Assembly: GCA_903844385.1 (NCBI GenBank)
Contig: CAIMTJ010000080.1
Location: forward strand, 1-55,263
Direction: 5' to 3'
Length of the DNA: 55,263 bases
Source of the DNA: an uncultured Burkholderiales bacterium
GTDB taxonomy: Bacteria > Pseudomonadota > Gammaproteobacteria > Burkholderiales > Burkholderiaceae_C
Below, piece by piece: positions 1 through 11,128 of this stretch. Position 1 is the stretch's first letter; the number at the start of each line of letters is the position of its first letter. The notes under the pieces were generated by a model, which saw nothing but the letters and a program-made list of their open reading frames with translations, had not been told where the DNA came from and made no database searches. Made by a program: the position numbers and the translations under genes.

Positions 1-1181
1 ACCTTGGCGACCACACCGGCACCGACCGTTTTGCCACCCTCGCGGATTGCAAACCGCAAACCCTCTTCCATCGCAATGGGGTGGATGAGCTTGACGGTGA
101 TCGACACGTTGTCACCAGGCATCACCATCTCTTTGCCTTCAGGCAACTCGATGGCACCGGTCACGTCGGTCGTTCTGAAGTAAAACTGGGGACGGTAGTT
201 GTTAAAAAACGGGGTGTGGCGTCCACCTTCGTCTTTGGAGAGCACGTACACCTCGGCTGTGAAGTGGGTGTGGGGCTTGATGGAGCCGGGCTTACAGAGC
301 ACTTGACCGCGCTCGACCTCTTCACGCTTGGTGCCACGCAGGAGAATACCCACGTTGTCACCCGCTTGACCTTGGTCGAGGAGTTTTCTGAACATCTCCA
401 CACCTGTACAGGTGGTTTTGAGCGTGTCTTTGATGCCCACGATTTCAATCTCTTCGCCCACCTTCACGATACCGCGCTCGATACGACCGGTCACCACTGT
501 GCCGCGACCTGAGATCGAGAACACGTCTTCCACAGGCATCAAGAACGCGCCGTCAATGGCACGCTCAGGCGTGGGGATGTAGGTGTCCAAGGCTTCGGCC
601 AAGCGGAAAATCGCCTGCTCGCCCAAGTCGCCCTTGTCGCCTTCCATGGCCAATTTGGCCGAACCCTTGATGATCGGTGTGTCGTCGCCGGGGAAATCGT
701 ACTTGGAGAGCAACTCGCGCACTTCCATCTCGACCAATTCCAACAATTCAGCATCGTCGACCATGTCGCATTTGTTCAAAAACACGATGATGTAAGGCAC
801 GCCCACTTGGCGGGCCAGCAAAATGTGCTCGCGCGTTTGGGGCATGGGGCCGTCTGCGGCCGAGCACACCAAAATCGCGCCGTCCATCTGGGCCGCACCC
901 GTGATCATGTTCTTCACATAGTCAGCGTGTCCTGGGCAGTCCACGTGCGCGTAGTGACGGTGCTCCGTCTCGTACTCCACGTGAGCGGTGTTGATCGTGA
1001 TGCCGCGTGCTTTCTCTTCTGGTGCCGCGTCAATTTGGTCGTAGGCCTTGGCCTCGCCGCCAAACTTCAAAGACAGCACGGTCGTGATCGCCGCGGTGAG
1101 CGTCGTCTTGCCATGATCCACGTGACCAATGGTGCCCACGTTCACGTGAGGCTTGGTGCGTTCAAATTTACCTTTTGCCAT
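1..1181 (-). CDS. tuf: Elongation factor Tu (3' end cut by window)
   Basis: GTPase that delivers aminoacyl-tRNA to the ribosomal A site in the cytoplasm. The frame opens at an ATG (1181) preceded by an AGGA ribosome site, and the N-terminus reads [14 protein letters not shown] followed by the GHVDHGKT P-loop. It stays open to base 1, where it encodes the typical C-terminal VGAGVVAK stretch, so only about the last two or three residues and the stop lie outside the window. It is the last gene of the str operon, 106 bases after fusA. Many proteobacteria carry a second tuf; this window cannot show whether one exists here. Confidence 0.97.
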   Translation of the reverse strand, partial: MAKGKFERTKPHVNVGTIGHVDHGKTTLTAAITTVLSLKFGGEAKAYDQIDAAPEEKARGITINTAHVEYETEHRHYAHVDCPGHADYVKNMITGAAQMDGAILVCSAADGPMPQTREHILLARQVGVPYIIVFLNKCDMVDDAELLELVEMEVRELLSKYDFPGDDTPIIKGSAKLAMEGDKGDLGEQAIFRLAEALDTYIPTPERAIDGAFLMPVEDVFSISGRGTVVTGRIERGIVKVGEEIEIVGIKDTLKTTCTGVEMFRKLLDQGQAGDNVGILLRGTKREEVERGQVLCKPGSIKPHTHFTAEVYVLSKDEGGRHTPFFNNYRPQFYFRTTDVTGAIELPEGKEMVMPGDNVSITVKLIHPIAMEEGLRFAIREGGKTVGAGVVAK

Positions 1182-1287
1182 GATTCAATCCTAAAGAACA
1201 ACTCCGTGTGAGGGTTTAAAGTTTGCACAACACTGCTGGTTCACTGCGCACGGGTACACAGTGGCGCGTTGTCGCAGACTGCTGGTT

Positions 1288-3390
1288 TTACTTGGCGCGT
1301 GCAGCCACAATGGCTTCGGCGACATTCCTGGGTGCTTCTGAATAGTGCTTGAATTCCATGGTGTAGGTCGCACGTCCTTGGGACATGGAGCGCAATGTGG
1401 TGGAGTAGCCAAACATTTCCGACAAGGGCACTTCTGCTTTGATGGCTTTACCGCCACCGGCCATGTCGTCCATGCCTTGAACCATACCGCGGCGTGACGA
1501 GAGGTCGCCCATCACATTACCGGCGTAGTCTTCAGGGGTCTCCACTTCAACCGCCATCATGGGCTCCAAAATCACGGGGCTCGCTTTGCGGCAACCCTCT
1601 TTGAAGCCAAAAATCGCTGCCATTTTGAACGCCATCTCAGACGAGTCCACGTCATGGTAGGAGCCGAAATGCAAGGTGACTTTGACGTCGACCACAGGAT
1701 AGCCCGCCAACACACCGGTGGTCAAAGCTTCGATCACGCCCTTTTCAACCGCAGGGATGTATTCACGGGGAACCACACCACCTTTGATCGCGTCCACGAA
1801 CTCAAAGCCTTTGCCCGCTTCATTGGGCTCAATCTTGAATACGACGTGGCCGTATTGACCCTTACCACCGGACTGGCGAACAAACTTGCCTTCCGAGTCT
1901 TCGATGGTTTTTCTGATGGTCTCGCGGTAAGCCACTTGAGGTTTACCGACGTTGGCTTCAACACCAAATTCGCGCTTCATGCGGTCGACAATGATCTCCA
2001 AATGGAGCTCACCCATTCCGGCAATGATGGTCTGGCCCGACTCTTCGTCGGTCTTCACGCGAAAAGATGGATCCTCGGCAGCCAGGCGTTGCAATGCAAT
2101 GCCCATTTTCTCTTGGTCTGCTTTGGTCTTGGGCTCAACAGCCTGCGCAATCACAGGCTCAGGGAACACCATTCTCTCGAGCATCAAAATTGAATCGGGA
2201 TCACACAAAGTCTCTCCCGTGGTGACGTCCTTGAGTCCCACACAAGCGGCGATATCACCCGCACGAATTTCGTCAACCTCTTCACGGTTGTTGGCGTGCA
2301 TTTGAACAATACGACCAATTCTTTCTTTCTTGCCTTTGATCGGGTTGTAGACGGTGTCACCCTTGTTGAGCACACCGGAGTACACGCGAATAAAGGTCAA
2401 CTGGCCCACAAAGGGGTCGGTCATCAGTTTGAAGGCCAAGGCTGAGAATTTTTCTGCATCTTCAGGCTTACGCGACACAGGGTGCTCGTCCTCATCCATG
2501 CCACCCACGGGAGGAATATCGGAGGGAGAAGGCATGAGCTCAATCACAGCATCCAACATGCGTTGAACGCCTTTGTTCTTGAAGGCCGAGCCGCAAAGCA
2601 TCGGTTGAATTTCACCCGCCAAGGTGCGAACACGCAAGCCGTGGGTGATTTCTTCTTCGCTCAAATCACCCCCTTCAAGGTATTTATTCATGAGGTCTTC
2701 AGACGCTTCTGCAGCAGCTTCGACCATGTTTTCACGCCACTTTTTGGCTTCTTCCACCAATTCGGCGGGAATCTCTTCAAAGTTGAATTTCATGCCTTGT
2801 GAGGCCTCATCCCAAATGATGGCCTTCATTTTGCGCAAGTCCACCACGCCCGTGAAGTGCTCTTCTGCGCCAATGGGAATCACGATTGGGATGGGATTGG
2901 CTTTTAAGCGCAAGCGCATCTGGTCATAAACTTTGAAAAAATTAGCGCCTGTGCGGTCCATCTTGTTCACAAAGGCCAAGCGTGGCACCTTATACTTATT
3001 GGCTTGGCGCCAGACGGTTTCACTTTGTGGCTGCACACCGCCCACGGCACAATACACCATGCAAGCGCCATCGAGCACGCGCATGGAGCGCTCTACTTCA
3101 ATGGTGAAGTCAACGTGACCAGGGGTGTCAATGATGTTGATCCTGTGCTCCGGGAAAGACATGTCCATGCCTTTCCAAAAACAGGTGGTCGCCGCTGAGG
3201 TGATGGTGATGCCCCGCTCTTGCTCTTGCTCCATCCAGTCCATGGTGGCCGCACCATCATGCACTTCACCAATTTTGTGATTCACACCGGTGTAGAACAA
3301 AATACGTTCAGTCGTCGTCGTTTTACCAGCGTCGATGTGCGCAGAAATACCAATATTTCTGTAGCGCTCAAGGGGAGTCTTGCGTGCCAT
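1288..3390 (-). CDS. fusA: Elongation factor G
   Basis: Translocation GTPase, 700 residues, the normal length for bacterial EF-G. The P-loop AHIDAGKT lies at residues 17-24, followed by the switch-region [10 protein letters not shown] stretch and the DTPGH G3 motif. The C-terminal part carries the typical domain IV and V sequence ([22 protein letters not shown]). An AAAGG ribosome site precedes the ATG at 3390. It sits between rpsG and tuf in standard str-operon order and is almost certainly co-transcribed with them. No truncation or unusual insertion is visible. Confidence 0.98.
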   Translation of the reverse strand: MARKTPLERYRNIGISAHIDAGKTTTTERILFYTGVNHKIGEVHDGAATMDWMEQEQERGITITSAATTCFWKGMDMSFPEHRINIIDTPGHVDFTIEVERSMRVLDGACMVYCAVGGVQPQSETVWRQANKYKVPRLAFVNKMDRTGANFFKVYDQMRLRLKANPIPIVIPIGAEEHFTGVVDLRKMKAIIWDEASQGMKFNFEEIPAELVEEAKKWRENMVEAAAEASEDLMNKYLEGGDLSEEEITHGLRVRTLAGEIQPMLCGSAFKNKGVQRMLDAVIELMPSPSDIPPVGGMDEDEHPVSRKPEDAEKFSALAFKLMTDPFVGQLTFIRVYSGVLNKGDTVYNPIKGKKERIGRIVQMHANNREEVDEIRAGDIAACVGLKDVTTGETLCDPDSILMLERMVFPEPVIAQAVEPKTKADQEKMGIALQRLAAEDPSFRVKTDEESGQTIIAGMGELHLEIIVDRMKREFGVEANVGKPQVAYRETIRKTIEDSEGKFVRQSGGKGQYGHVVFKIEPNEAGKGFEFVDAIKGGVVPREYIPAVEKGVIEALTTGVLAGYPVVDVKVTLHFGSYHDVDSSEMAFKMAAIFGFKEGCRKASPVILEPMMAVEVETPEDYAGNVMGDLSSRRGMVQGMDDMAGGGKAIKAEVPLSEMFGYSTTLRSMSQGRATYTMEFKHYSEAPRNVAEAIVAARAK

Positions 3391-3511
3391 GATAGATGCC
3401 TTTTAAGAGAATAAGTGGGGTCAAAACAATGTGGAATTCAAACAGCAAAACTCAAGGAGAACACTCGCCTTGAGTTGGCTATTCATCCCCCATCGGGATC
3501 AAGACAATCGT

Positions 3512-3982
3512 TTAGAAGCGGAAGTGTGAGAAGGCCTTGTTGGCTTCGGCCATGCGGTGCACTTCATCGCGTTTTTTCATCGCGCCGCCTCGACCCTCAG
3601 AAGCCTCCAATAGCTCATTGGCCAAGCGCAAGGCCATGGATTTTTCACCACGCTTGCGCGCAGCTTCTTTGAGCCAACGCATGGACAAGGCCAAGCGACG
3701 CACGGGCCGGACTTCAACGGGGACTTGGTAGTTGGCTCCACCAACACGGCGAGACTTGACCTCGACCATGGGCTTGACATTGTTGATGGCCACATTGAAC
3801 AATTCCAGGGGATCTTTGCCTGATTTTTGTTCGATTTGTTCGAGAGCACCATAAATAATGCGCTCTGCAACCGCTTTTTTTCCGCCTTCCATGATCACAT
3901 TCATGAATTTGGAGAGTTCGACATTGCCGTATTTGGGATCGGGCAAAATTTCACGTTTGGGGACTTCACGACGACGTGGCAT
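3512..3982 (-). CDS. rpsG: 30S ribosomal protein S7
   Basis: Primary 16S rRNA binding protein that nucleates assembly of the 30S head. It is 156 residues long, matching the family, and starts [19 protein letters not shown]. The conserved [14 protein letters not shown] and [12 protein letters not shown] segments are intact. AAAGGAAATGAT immediately precedes the ATG at 3982, giving a strong ribosome site. In enterobacteria S7 represses its own operon by binding the rpsL-rpsG spacer; here that spacer is 169 bases, long enough to hold a structured leader, though I did not derive a fold. Confidence 0.98.
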   Translation of the reverse strand: MPRRREVPKREILPDPKYGNVELSKFMNVIMEGGKKAVAERIIYGALEQIEQKSGKDPLELFNVAINNVKPMVEVKSRRVGGANYQVPVEVRPVRRLALSMRWLKEAARKRGEKSMALRLANELLEASEGRGGAMKKRDEVHRMAEANKAFSHFRF

Positions 3983-4151
3983 ATCATTTCCTTTGTTTCT
4001 TCAGTTGGGCCAACTTCCTTGGCGCCTTGGGGGTTCAATGTTGTAACCCCCACTTACTCGACCGGGTTGGCCAATTTGGCAATCAACCTTGGGCCATTTG
4101 CTCAAGACTTGGTGCATTTCGCGCCCAAGACCCCAAGCTCCTTTTTGCAAA

Positions 4152-4529
4152 TCAAGCCTTTTTAGGCCTCTTTGCACCGTACTTGGACCTGGACTGCTTG
4201 CGATCTTTCACGCCTTGCAAGTCAAGGGATCCACGCACAATGTGGTAACGCACACCGGGCAAATCTTTTACACGACCACCACGAACCAGAACCACAGAGT
4301 GTTCTTGCAGATTGTGGCCTTCGCCGCCGATGTAGGAAATCACCTCAAAGCCGTTGGTCAAACGGACTTTGGCAACTTTACGCAAAGCTGAGTTCGGCTT
4401 TTTAGGCGTTGTGGTGTACACACGGGTACAGACTCCACGCCTTTGCGGAGAATTTTGCATCGCGGGGCTTTTTGACTTGGTCTTTTCGACCTCGCGCCCC
4501 TGACGCACCAATTGATTAATGGTTGGCAT
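4152..4529 (-). CDS. rpsL: 30S ribosomal protein S12
   Basis: Decoding-centre protein of the small subunit, 125 residues. The start [13 protein letters not shown] and the [17 protein letters not shown] loop are typical. Lys43 and Lys88, where streptomycin-resistance substitutions usually occur, are both lysine, so the protein looks wild type for that drug. It is the first gene of the str operon. No strong Shine-Dalgarno sequence is visible before the ATG at 4529. The gene upstream on the same strand is hemJ-side material ending in a D-Ala-D-Ala carboxypeptidase, not rpoC as in many relatives. Confidence 0.98.
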   Translation of the reverse strand: MPTINQLVRQGREVEKTKSKSPAMQNSPQRRGVCTRVYTTTPKKPNSALRKVAKVRLTNGFEVISYIGGEGHNLQEHSVVLVRGGRVKDLPGVRYHIVRGSLDLQGVKDRKQSRSKYGAKRPKKA

Positions 4530-4665
4530 GTAAACGTCCCAAACGTGATGTGTTATTCGTGAATAAAAATCCCAGAAATTTCTGGAAAGCCTATGAGTAT
4601 ATCAGCTCCCTTGGAATGGGGCAAGCTCAAAATTCTAGGCAAATCACGTCGGAGTTAGTGTTTAC

Positions 4666-5829
4666 TTACTTTATCCAGAGCCGAACAGCGTCCCAGGCTC
4701 GCCCAAAAATAGAGGCTTGATCAACGCCTTTGAGGGCCAGCAAAGGCAAGACCGTCAGATCAGCCCCCCCCAATTTGAGATGCATTTGTGCAACGGGTGC
4801 ATCGAGTTGGATGGGGGCCACCAAGGGGTCTTTGAACTCAATTTGGGTACTGATTTGCTTGGCCTGGCCCAGTGGTACCGACACCACAATGGCCTCATGA
4901 CGCCCAACGCCCACTTCGTTGTCTTGCCCTTTCCACAAACGCAACTGCGTGACCGCTTGGCCAGCATTGAAGAGTTTGATGGGTTCAAACACTGAAAACC
5001 CCCAGTTCAAGATCTTTTGCGCCTCAGCCGATCGGGTGCTCTCGCTGCTGGCGCCCAACACCACCACCAACAAACGATGGCCCGCAAGGTTGGGGGCATC
5101 GCGCTTGGCAGTGGCAATCATGCAGTAACCTGCCGCGTCGGTGTGTCCCGTTTTAAGCCCATCCACGGTTGGGTCCCTAAAGAGAAGCGTGTTGCGATTG
5201 GTGTCGTTGGCCGCGGGGGTGCCGGGGTAGCGGTATTTTTTCATGGCATAGTAGCCAACGTATTGTGGAAAGTCTTGGATCAAGTGCTGCGCCAATATCG
5301 ATAAATCGTGTGCGGTGGTGAGGTGGCCCGGCGCGGGAAGACCCTCTGGATTTTTATACACCGTGGCGTTCATCCCCAAACGGCGAGCCTGCTCGTTCAT
5401 GAGCACAACAAAGCGCTCGACATTGCCGCCCACCCCTTCTGCCAACGCGACGGTGGCGTCGTTGCCCGACTGCACAATCATGCCCTTGATCAAGTCCTCC
5501 ACAGGCACTTGCATTTTCGGGTCGATGAACATCCGAGAGCCCGGCATCTTCCAAGCCCGCACCGAAACAGGGAAGGTTTGATCGAGCCGTATTTTTTGAC
5601 TCTTCAAAGCATCAAAGACCAAATAAGCCGACATGAGTTTGGTCAAGGACGCGGGCTCGACTTGTTCGTCCGACAAGTGCTGTGCCAACACTTGATGGGC
5701 GCTGACATCGACCAACAAATAAGCGCGTGCATCAACCTCGGGAGGGGTGGGCACTTGTGCGCTCGCCGAGGTGGCCAAAACCGCAGCACAAAAGAGCCCA
5801 ATCGTCGACCATCTTTTTAAGTTGTCCAT
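4666..5829 (-). CDS. dacA: D-alanyl-D-alanine carboxypeptidase (PBP5/6 type)
   Basis: Penicillin-binding DD-carboxypeptidase that trims the terminal D-Ala from peptidoglycan pentapeptides in the periplasm. A signal peptide covers residues 1-24 (hydrophobic GLFCAAVLAT, then SASA-Q). The three active-site motifs are present: SLTK at 61-64, SGN at 121-123 and KTG at 226-228. The C-terminal domain follows, and the protein ends in an amphipathic segment of the kind that anchors PBP5 to the inner membrane. At 387 residues it matches the family. It lies 50 bases downstream of the alpha/beta hydrolase gene on the same strand and may share its transcript. The symbol could equally be dacC; paralogues cannot be told apart by eye. 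Confidence 0.93.
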   Translation of the reverse strand: MDNLKRWSTIGLFCAAVLATSASAQVPTPPEVDARAYLLVDVSAHQVLAQHLSDEQVEPASLTKLMSAYLVFDALKSQKIRLDQTFPVSVRAWKMPGSRMFIDPKMQVPVEDLIKGMIVQSGNDATVALAEGVGGNVERFVVLMNEQARRLGMNATVYKNPEGLPAPGHLTTAHDLSILAQHLIQDFPQYVGYYAMKKYRYPGTPAANDTNRNTLLFRDPTVDGLKTGHTDAAGYCMIATAKRDAPNLAGHRLLVVVLGASSESTRSAEAQKILNWGFSVFEPIKLFNAGQAVTQLRLWKGQDNEVGVGRHEAIVVSVPLGQAKQISTQIEFKDPLVAPIQLDAPVAQMHLKLGGADLTVLPLLALKGVDQASIFGRAWDAVRLWIK

Positions 5830-5879
5830 GGAAACATACCCGTTCTAAAAAATATCTCTGTTGGCCACGGGTGTGGCCA

Positions 5880-6521
5880 TCACATCACATGTCGCATCAC
5901 CAAGCCCTTTAACAAAGGGAGTTGGCCATGGAAAAAGTGTCCTGTTTGGGGCACGACACAAACGGGCATCACCGGTTCTTGTGCCCAAGCCATCACGTCC
6001 GCCAAGGGCACCACATCGTCGTCTTGCCCATGAATGAGCAAGGTGTTGTTATGCATGGCCTCATCCAGTGAGGGCACCTCAAAACGTGAAACGGCCAAGC
6101 CGACCAAAACCACCCGGTCAATGGCCCGCTTGTGCAGCAACTGCTCAACGGCTTTGGCGGTGATCATGGCCCCAAAGGAAAAGCCTCCCAGGGCCAAGCG
6201 ACCGGTTGGCGCCATTTGCGCGATCACACTCAACAAATCATCCAACTCACCCAATGCGTTGTCGTACACGCCACTGCTTTGTCCCACGCCTCTGAAGTTA
6301 AATCGCAACACGTCCCAACCGGCTTGGGTAAAAGCGCGGGCCATCGTTTGGACCACCTTGTTGTCCATGGTGCCGCCATGAAGTGGATGGGGATGGCTCA
6401 AAACAGCCGTACCTTTGGCCAAGATGTCTTTTGACTCGGGCATGCTCAGCGCAGCGTCCCTCTCGACCTCGAGTTGTCCGTGCTCGACGGGCAAGAAGAT
6501 ATTTTGAGAGTCTGATTTCAA
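5880..6521 (-). CDS. Alpha/beta hydrolase, small serine hydrolase
   Basis: Predicted cytoplasmic alpha/beta-fold hydrolase. It has the early HPHPLHGG oxyanion-type motif, FNFRGVGQSSG, the nucleophile elbow GGFSFGA, a late GQDDDVVP acid segment and a C-terminal QTGHFFHG histidine. This pattern is that of short dienelactone-hydrolase-like proteins of unknown substrate. I chose the TTG at 6521 because it starts just after the upstream ferredoxin stop with a GGGG-rich site before it; an ATG at 6563 in the same frame would overlap the ferredoxin by 38 bases. Substrate unknown. Confidence 0.8.
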   Translation of the reverse strand: MKSDSQNIFLPVEHGQLEVERDAALSMPESKDILAKGTAVLSHPHPLHGGTMDNKVVQTMARAFTQAGWDVLRFNFRGVGQSSGVYDNALGELDDLLSVIAQMAPTGRLALGGFSFGAMITAKAVEQLLHKRAIDRVVLVGLAVSRFEVPSLDEAMHNNTLLIHGQDDDVVPLADVMAWAQEPVMPVCVVPQTGHFFHGQLPLLKGLVMRHVM

Positions 6522-6525
6522 GGAT

Positions 6526-6864
6526 TCAACGCCCCACCTCTTTGGGCAGCAACAAACGCTCAACGGGTTTGTTCTCTAGCAAATGACTTTGAACAATCTC
6601 ATCGATGTCTTCTTGGTCCACATAGGTGTACCAAAGACCTTCGGGGTAGACCACCAAGACTGGACCACCCGCACAGCGATCTAAACAGCCCGCCTTGTTG
6701 ACCCTCACGCCGCCCGGCCCTGAAAGACCCAAGGATTTGACTTTTTTCTTACATAAATCAAAAGCGCCAGCAGCGTTGTGTTGAGCACAAGCGCCTTGGC
6801 CATCTTGACGCTCGTTCAAACAAAAAAAGACGTGGTGCTTGTAATAGGATTGAGTGTTCATCAT
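6526..6864 (-). CDS. Thioredoxin-like [2Fe-2S] ferredoxin
   Basis: Small electron carrier or cluster protein of the thioredoxin-like 2Fe-2S ferredoxin family, 112 residues. The cysteine pattern fits: a first Cys in HHVFFCLNER, a second in GACAQ, and the paired GCLDRCAGGP motif typical of this family. The C-terminal YPEGLWYTYV and DEIVQSHL segments are also typical. Two tandem ATGs (6864 and 6861) are possible starts, with AGAGGA upstream. It begins 6 bases after the VanZ-like gene and abuts the hydrolase, so the genes are probably translationally coupled. Its redox partner is unknown. Confidence 0.88.
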   Translation of the reverse strand: MMNTQSYYKHHVFFCLNERQDGQGACAQHNAAGAFDLCKKKVKSLGLSGPGGVRVNKAGCLDRCAGGPVLVVYPEGLWYTYVDQEDIDEIVQSHLLENKPVERLLLPKEVGR

Positions 6865-6870
6865 GGCATT

Positions 6871-8022
6871 TTAAGTCCTCTGCCCCACGTCTTGAGAAGA
6901 TTTTGTGGCTTGCCTTGGGTTTCGCAGTTGACTGGGTTGGAGTAAATGCACCAGCATCAAGCCCGTGACCATATAGGGCCAAAGCCAACCGATCCATTGC
7001 GCTAAACCATTGAAGCGAACATATCGACCCTGCTCCCAAGTTTGAAGGGTCTGCACCAAGTACACGTCTTGATCGAACAAGTTGACCAAAAACACGTGCA
7101 TCAGAAGGACCAACAACAACACCCATTGATTCACCCGGGTGGACAGTCGCGCCACCAAATAAGCCAGGGTACAAGCCAAGGTCAGACTGATCAATACTTT
7201 TGCATTGACCCAAGACGTCACATGGGCCCAGCCATAGGTCAGCTCAGTCGACAAGACGCTCACACCGATGGCCGTGATCATCAGCATCACCAAAACCCAC
7301 CGCCTTTGATGGGGCTTGGCCACAATGGCATTGGCCAATAAACAAGGAATCAATAAACCACTCAAAGTGGACAAAAAAGAAATGCTTTCCCGCCACGGCC
7401 CTGCCAATGAATGCAATTGACCCATGCTTTGGATTGGCATCCAGGACCAGACAAGCAAGCCCTCAAGCTTGGGGTGCATGCGCGACAACATTTGTCCTGT
7501 CACAAAGGGTGCCCCGGAAGGAAACAAAAGTGCAAATGGCCACATGAATAAACTCACCATCAGCCACACCGAATCGGGCACCAACCAGCGCTCTCGACTT
7601 TGGCGCCAACCTTCAATCCATCCCGCGCGGTTGAACACAATACAAACCACGACCCCAGCCAGTGCTCCCAATACATTGAGGACAAAGTCCATGATGGACG
7701 GCACCCTCGTGGGCAAATACGTTTGTAACGACTCCATGGTGACCGACAACAAAGCGGCGCCTATCCAAAACCAGGGCCACCGAATGGGCCTGGAGGAATG
7801 TCTCACTTCAATCCACGTCAAGCCCAAACCCAATGGACAATATCCTAAAAAATTCATCCAAGCATCATCAGCACTCCAGTAAAGCGGCCAAGGCTCCCCT
7901 AAAAAGGCCCAGGGATAGATTTCTTGATTGCGCCAATCATCAAACGGGTACAAGCTCGCATACCCAATGAGCGCCACATACAGTAGCGTCAAAGGCGTTG
8001 CTGACGTCTTCAGTCTAAACAT
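6871..8022 (-). CDS. VanZ-like multi-span membrane protein
   Basis: Inner-membrane protein of about 383 residues from the ATG at 8022. The N-terminal half carries VanZ-domain signatures: YASLYPFDDWRN, then DDAWMNFLGYCPLGLGL and LPTRVPSIMDFVLNVLGALAG. Many further hydrophobic segments follow, giving roughly eight to ten membrane spans. VanZ was named for low-level teicoplanin resistance, but the function of these proteobacterial members is unknown. The reading frame continues upstream to 8115, but that extension overlaps the end of hemJ and lacks family similarity, so I use 8022; no clear ribosome site is visible there. Confidence 0.85.
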   Translation of the reverse strand: MFRLKTSATPLTLLYVALIGYASLYPFDDWRNQEIYPWAFLGEPWPLYWSADDAWMNFLGYCPLGLGLTWIEVRHSSRPIRWPWFWIGAALLSVTMESLQTYLPTRVPSIMDFVLNVLGALAGVVVCIVFNRAGWIEGWRQSRERWLVPDSVWLMVSLFMWPFALLFPSGAPFVTGQMLSRMHPKLEGLLVWSWMPIQSMGQLHSLAGPWRESISFLSTLSGLLIPCLLANAIVAKPHQRRWVLVMLMITAIGVSVLSTELTYGWAHVTSWVNAKVLISLTLACTLAYLVARLSTRVNQWVLLLVLLMHVFLVNLFDQDVYLVQTLQTWEQGRYVRFNGLAQWIGWLWPYMVTGLMLVHLLQPSQLRNPRQATKSSQDVGQRT

Positions 8023-8056
8023 GGCGCGTTGCGTTGGTTGCCCAAAACCCGAGGGC

Positions 8057-8581
8057 TCACGCCTCGGGGGATTTAAAAACTCTGAGTGCTCCAATGACCA
8101 AGGCCACCAAAACACCCAAGGCCAAGGTGATTTGACCCATAAAACCCATGACCTGATCGGGTTTATGAATCACCAGCGCCACAATCAAGAGCATCAGGAC
8201 AACGGGGATTTCATTAAAGAGGCGAAACCACACATGACTCTTGATGCTCAAGCGGGCATGAAACTGTCGAAGTAGGCGACCACATTGATGGTGATACCCA
8301 AGGACCAACACCACCAACGTGAGCTTGACATGCATCCAGGTGGCGTCTACGCCCTGACCAATTCCATAATATAGCCATAAGATCAACCCAAAAACAAGCG
8401 CGGGCACCATGAGCATGGTCGTGAAACGCATGAGTTTGTCCGACATCAATAAAAGTCGTTCGCGGGTGGACTCGTCACCCTCTTTGAGCATGGCCAAATT
8501 GACGAATATTCTGGGCAAATAAAATAGTCCGGCAAACCAACTCGCCACAAAGACGATATGTAATGTTTTCATCCAAAGCAT
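8057..8581 (-). CDS. hemJ: Protoporphyrinogen IX oxidase HemJ
   Basis: Integral membrane protein of the HemJ (UPF0093) family, the oxygen-independent route from protoporphyrinogen IX to protoporphyrin IX in many Gram-negative bacteria. The N-terminus MLWMKTLHIVFVASWFAGLF with its conserved His and Trp, and the FYLPRIFVN stretch, are diagnostic; about four membrane spans follow. I start at the ATG at 8581 because AGGAG sits nine bases upstream; the frame extends to 8650 but without similarity. It is divergent from hemB, another heme-pathway gene. Length 174 residues is slightly above the usual 140-150, with an extra hydrophobic C-terminal helix. Confidence 0.9.
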   Translation of the reverse strand: MLWMKTLHIVFVASWFAGLFYLPRIFVNLAMLKEGDESTRERLLLMSDKLMRFTTMLMVPALVFGLILWLYYGIGQGVDATWMHVKLTLVVLVLGYHHQCGRLLRQFHARLSIKSHVWFRLFNEIPVVLMLLIVALVIHKPDQVMGFMGQITLALGVLVALVIGALRVFKSPEA

Positions 8582-8675
8582 GGTCTTTTCTCCTGACCTG
8601 ATTTTGACATCGATTGAATGCATGGCCAAGCCCATGCGTGTTTGAGCCAATGACCCAGCACTTAAAATCTGTTAA

Positions 8676-9725
<1,050 letters not shown>

Positions 9726-9769
9726 AGACCCCTCTGCTTAGACAAGAAAGCACCCGTTGCCGCAACACC

Positions 9770-9790
9770 GTGAGCGAGCAAGTCGCTCAC
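9770..9790. terminator. Hairpin between convergent hemB and hydrolase genes
   Basis: A perfect 8-bp stem, GTGAGCGA (9770-9777) and TCGCTCAC (9783-9790), with a 5-base loop. It lies between the converging ends of hemB and the dienelactone hydrolase gene. There is no T-run on either strand, so it may stop or stabilise transcripts rather than act as a canonical intrinsic terminator. Confidence 0.45.
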
Positions 9791-9816
9791 GATCAACTCA
9801 GCAGCGGGGCTTGGGT

Positions 9817-10506
9817 TCAGGCCAAATGTTGTGCAAAAAATGCGAGGGTTCTCTGTAGTGCTGTCGCGGCCGCCGAGGCCTCAAAGGCGCCGCGGTGGTC
9901 GCAATTGAAACCATGGTCTGCGTTGTAGAGGTAGACAGTGACTTCGGGGTGACGAGCCTTGAAGGCCTCGACACTCTCCATGGAGATGTGTTGGTCTTTT
10001 TCAGCGAAATGGGCAATGGTTGGCGCCTTGGATTTCTGGGATAAAGCGGGCTCAAAAGTCATGCCCCCGCCGTAGTAGGCCGAGGCCGCTGCAACACCGT
10101 CGACCAAACAGGCGGCTCTCCATGTGAGTAAACCACCCCAGCAATAGCCCACCACACCCACCTTGCCAGCACTTTCATGCGCAGCCCAATCCACCGCCGC
10201 TTGGATATCGGCCAAGGCGCCAGGTTGTGGCAAAGCTTCAATGGCCGCTTTTAAAGCCACGCCCGCTTTCATGTCATCGGCTTGATAGCCCAAATCAACA
10301 TGGGCTTGGTGCCGAGTGAACATGGCCGGCGCAATGGCCAAATAGCCCTCTTTGGCGTACCCATCAGCCACCGCTTGAATGTGCGCATTCACGCCAAAAA
10401 TCTCTTGTAAAACGACCACAGCGCCTTTGGCTTTGCCGCTGGGGTGGGCCACATAAGCTGCGTTTTTAAAATGGTCCTTCGAAACCAATTCGATCATTTG
10501 TCCCAT
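9817..10506 (-). CDS. Dienelactone hydrolase family protein
   Basis: Alpha/beta hydrolase of the carboxymethylenebutenolidase type, 229 residues. The family hallmarks are present: QEIFGVNAHI near residues 34-43 with the conserved Glu36, the cysteine nucleophile elbow GYCWGG (C122), an HFAEKDQHIS acid segment and the YNADHGFNCD histidine region. A Cys nucleophile is the rule in this family. AAGGAG precedes the ATG. It follows metW by 17 bases on the same strand, so it probably belongs to the metX-metW transcript, although no methionine role is known for such enzymes. The natural substrate is not predictable from sequence. Confidence 0.9.
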   Translation of the reverse strand: MGQMIELVSKDHFKNAAYVAHPSGKAKGAVVVLQEIFGVNAHIQAVADGYAKEGYLAIAPAMFTRHQAHVDLGYQADDMKAGVALKAAIEALPQPGALADIQAAVDWAAHESAGKVGVVGYCWGGLLTWRAACLVDGVAAASAYYGGGMTFEPALSQKSKAPTIAHFAEKDQHISMESVEAFKARHPEVTVYLYNADHGFNCDHRGAFEASAAATALQRTLAFFAQHLA

Positions 10507-10523
10507 GCTGATTCACTCCTTTT

Positions 10524-11114
10524 TTATGTTGATGATATTGACGAAAATGTAAAAACCGCTGTACTGGCCAACAAGTTGGCCAGTAGTGAAATCGTGCGCT
10601 CGCCAACCAAGCCAAACGCTTTTGACACGTGCAGCTTGTTTTTTTGAGCGAGGTCTTGAAAGTCGTTGAAAGTAGCGACCCGAATGTTGGGCGTGTCATA
10701 CCACTCGTAGGGCAGATGCTTGGTCACAGGCATGCGACCTTTGAGCACACTCCAGCGATTGGGCCAATGGGCAAAATTGGGAAATGTGACCACCCCCATC
10801 TTGCCAACACGTGCGGTTTCTTTGAGCATAGTCTCTGCGTTTCTCAAGTGCTGCAGGGTGTCGATTTGTAGCACCACGTCAAAAGACTGGTCCTCAAAAA
10901 GCCTCAGACCCTCTTCCAAATTGAGTTGCAAGACATTGACGCCTCGATCAATGCAAGACGCCACATTGGCCGCATTGAGCTCAATGCCGTAGCCAAAACA
11001 TTGGCGATTTTTTTGCAGATACTCTAAAAATGCACCATCCCCACACCCCAGGTCAAGCACTCGACTGCCGACGGGAATGAGTTCACCCAAAATTTCTATT
11101 CTCTTTTGACTCAA
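10524..11114 (-). CDS. metW: Methionine biosynthesis protein MetW
   Basis: SAM-binding methyltransferase-fold protein that works with MetX in homoserine acylation in proteobacteria. It is 196 residues. Motif I is VLDLGCGDGAFLEYL near residues 19-33, followed by IELNAANVASCIDRGVNVLQ and the MetW-typical FPNFAHWPNRWSVLKGRMPVTK. It begins 14 bases after metX ends, the usual metXW arrangement. Experimental work in related bacteria indicates that MetX needs MetW for activity; here that is inferred from the pairing. Confidence 0.95.
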   Translation of the reverse strand: MSQKRIEILGELIPVGSRVLDLGCGDGAFLEYLQKNRQCFGYGIELNAANVASCIDRGVNVLQLNLEEGLRLFEDQSFDVVLQIDTLQHLRNAETMLKETARVGKMGVVTFPNFAHWPNRWSVLKGRMPVTKHLPYEWYDTPNIRVATFNDFQDLAQKNKLHVSKAFGLVGERTISLLANLLASTAVFTFSSISST

Positions 11115-11128
11115 AGCGACTATGGACC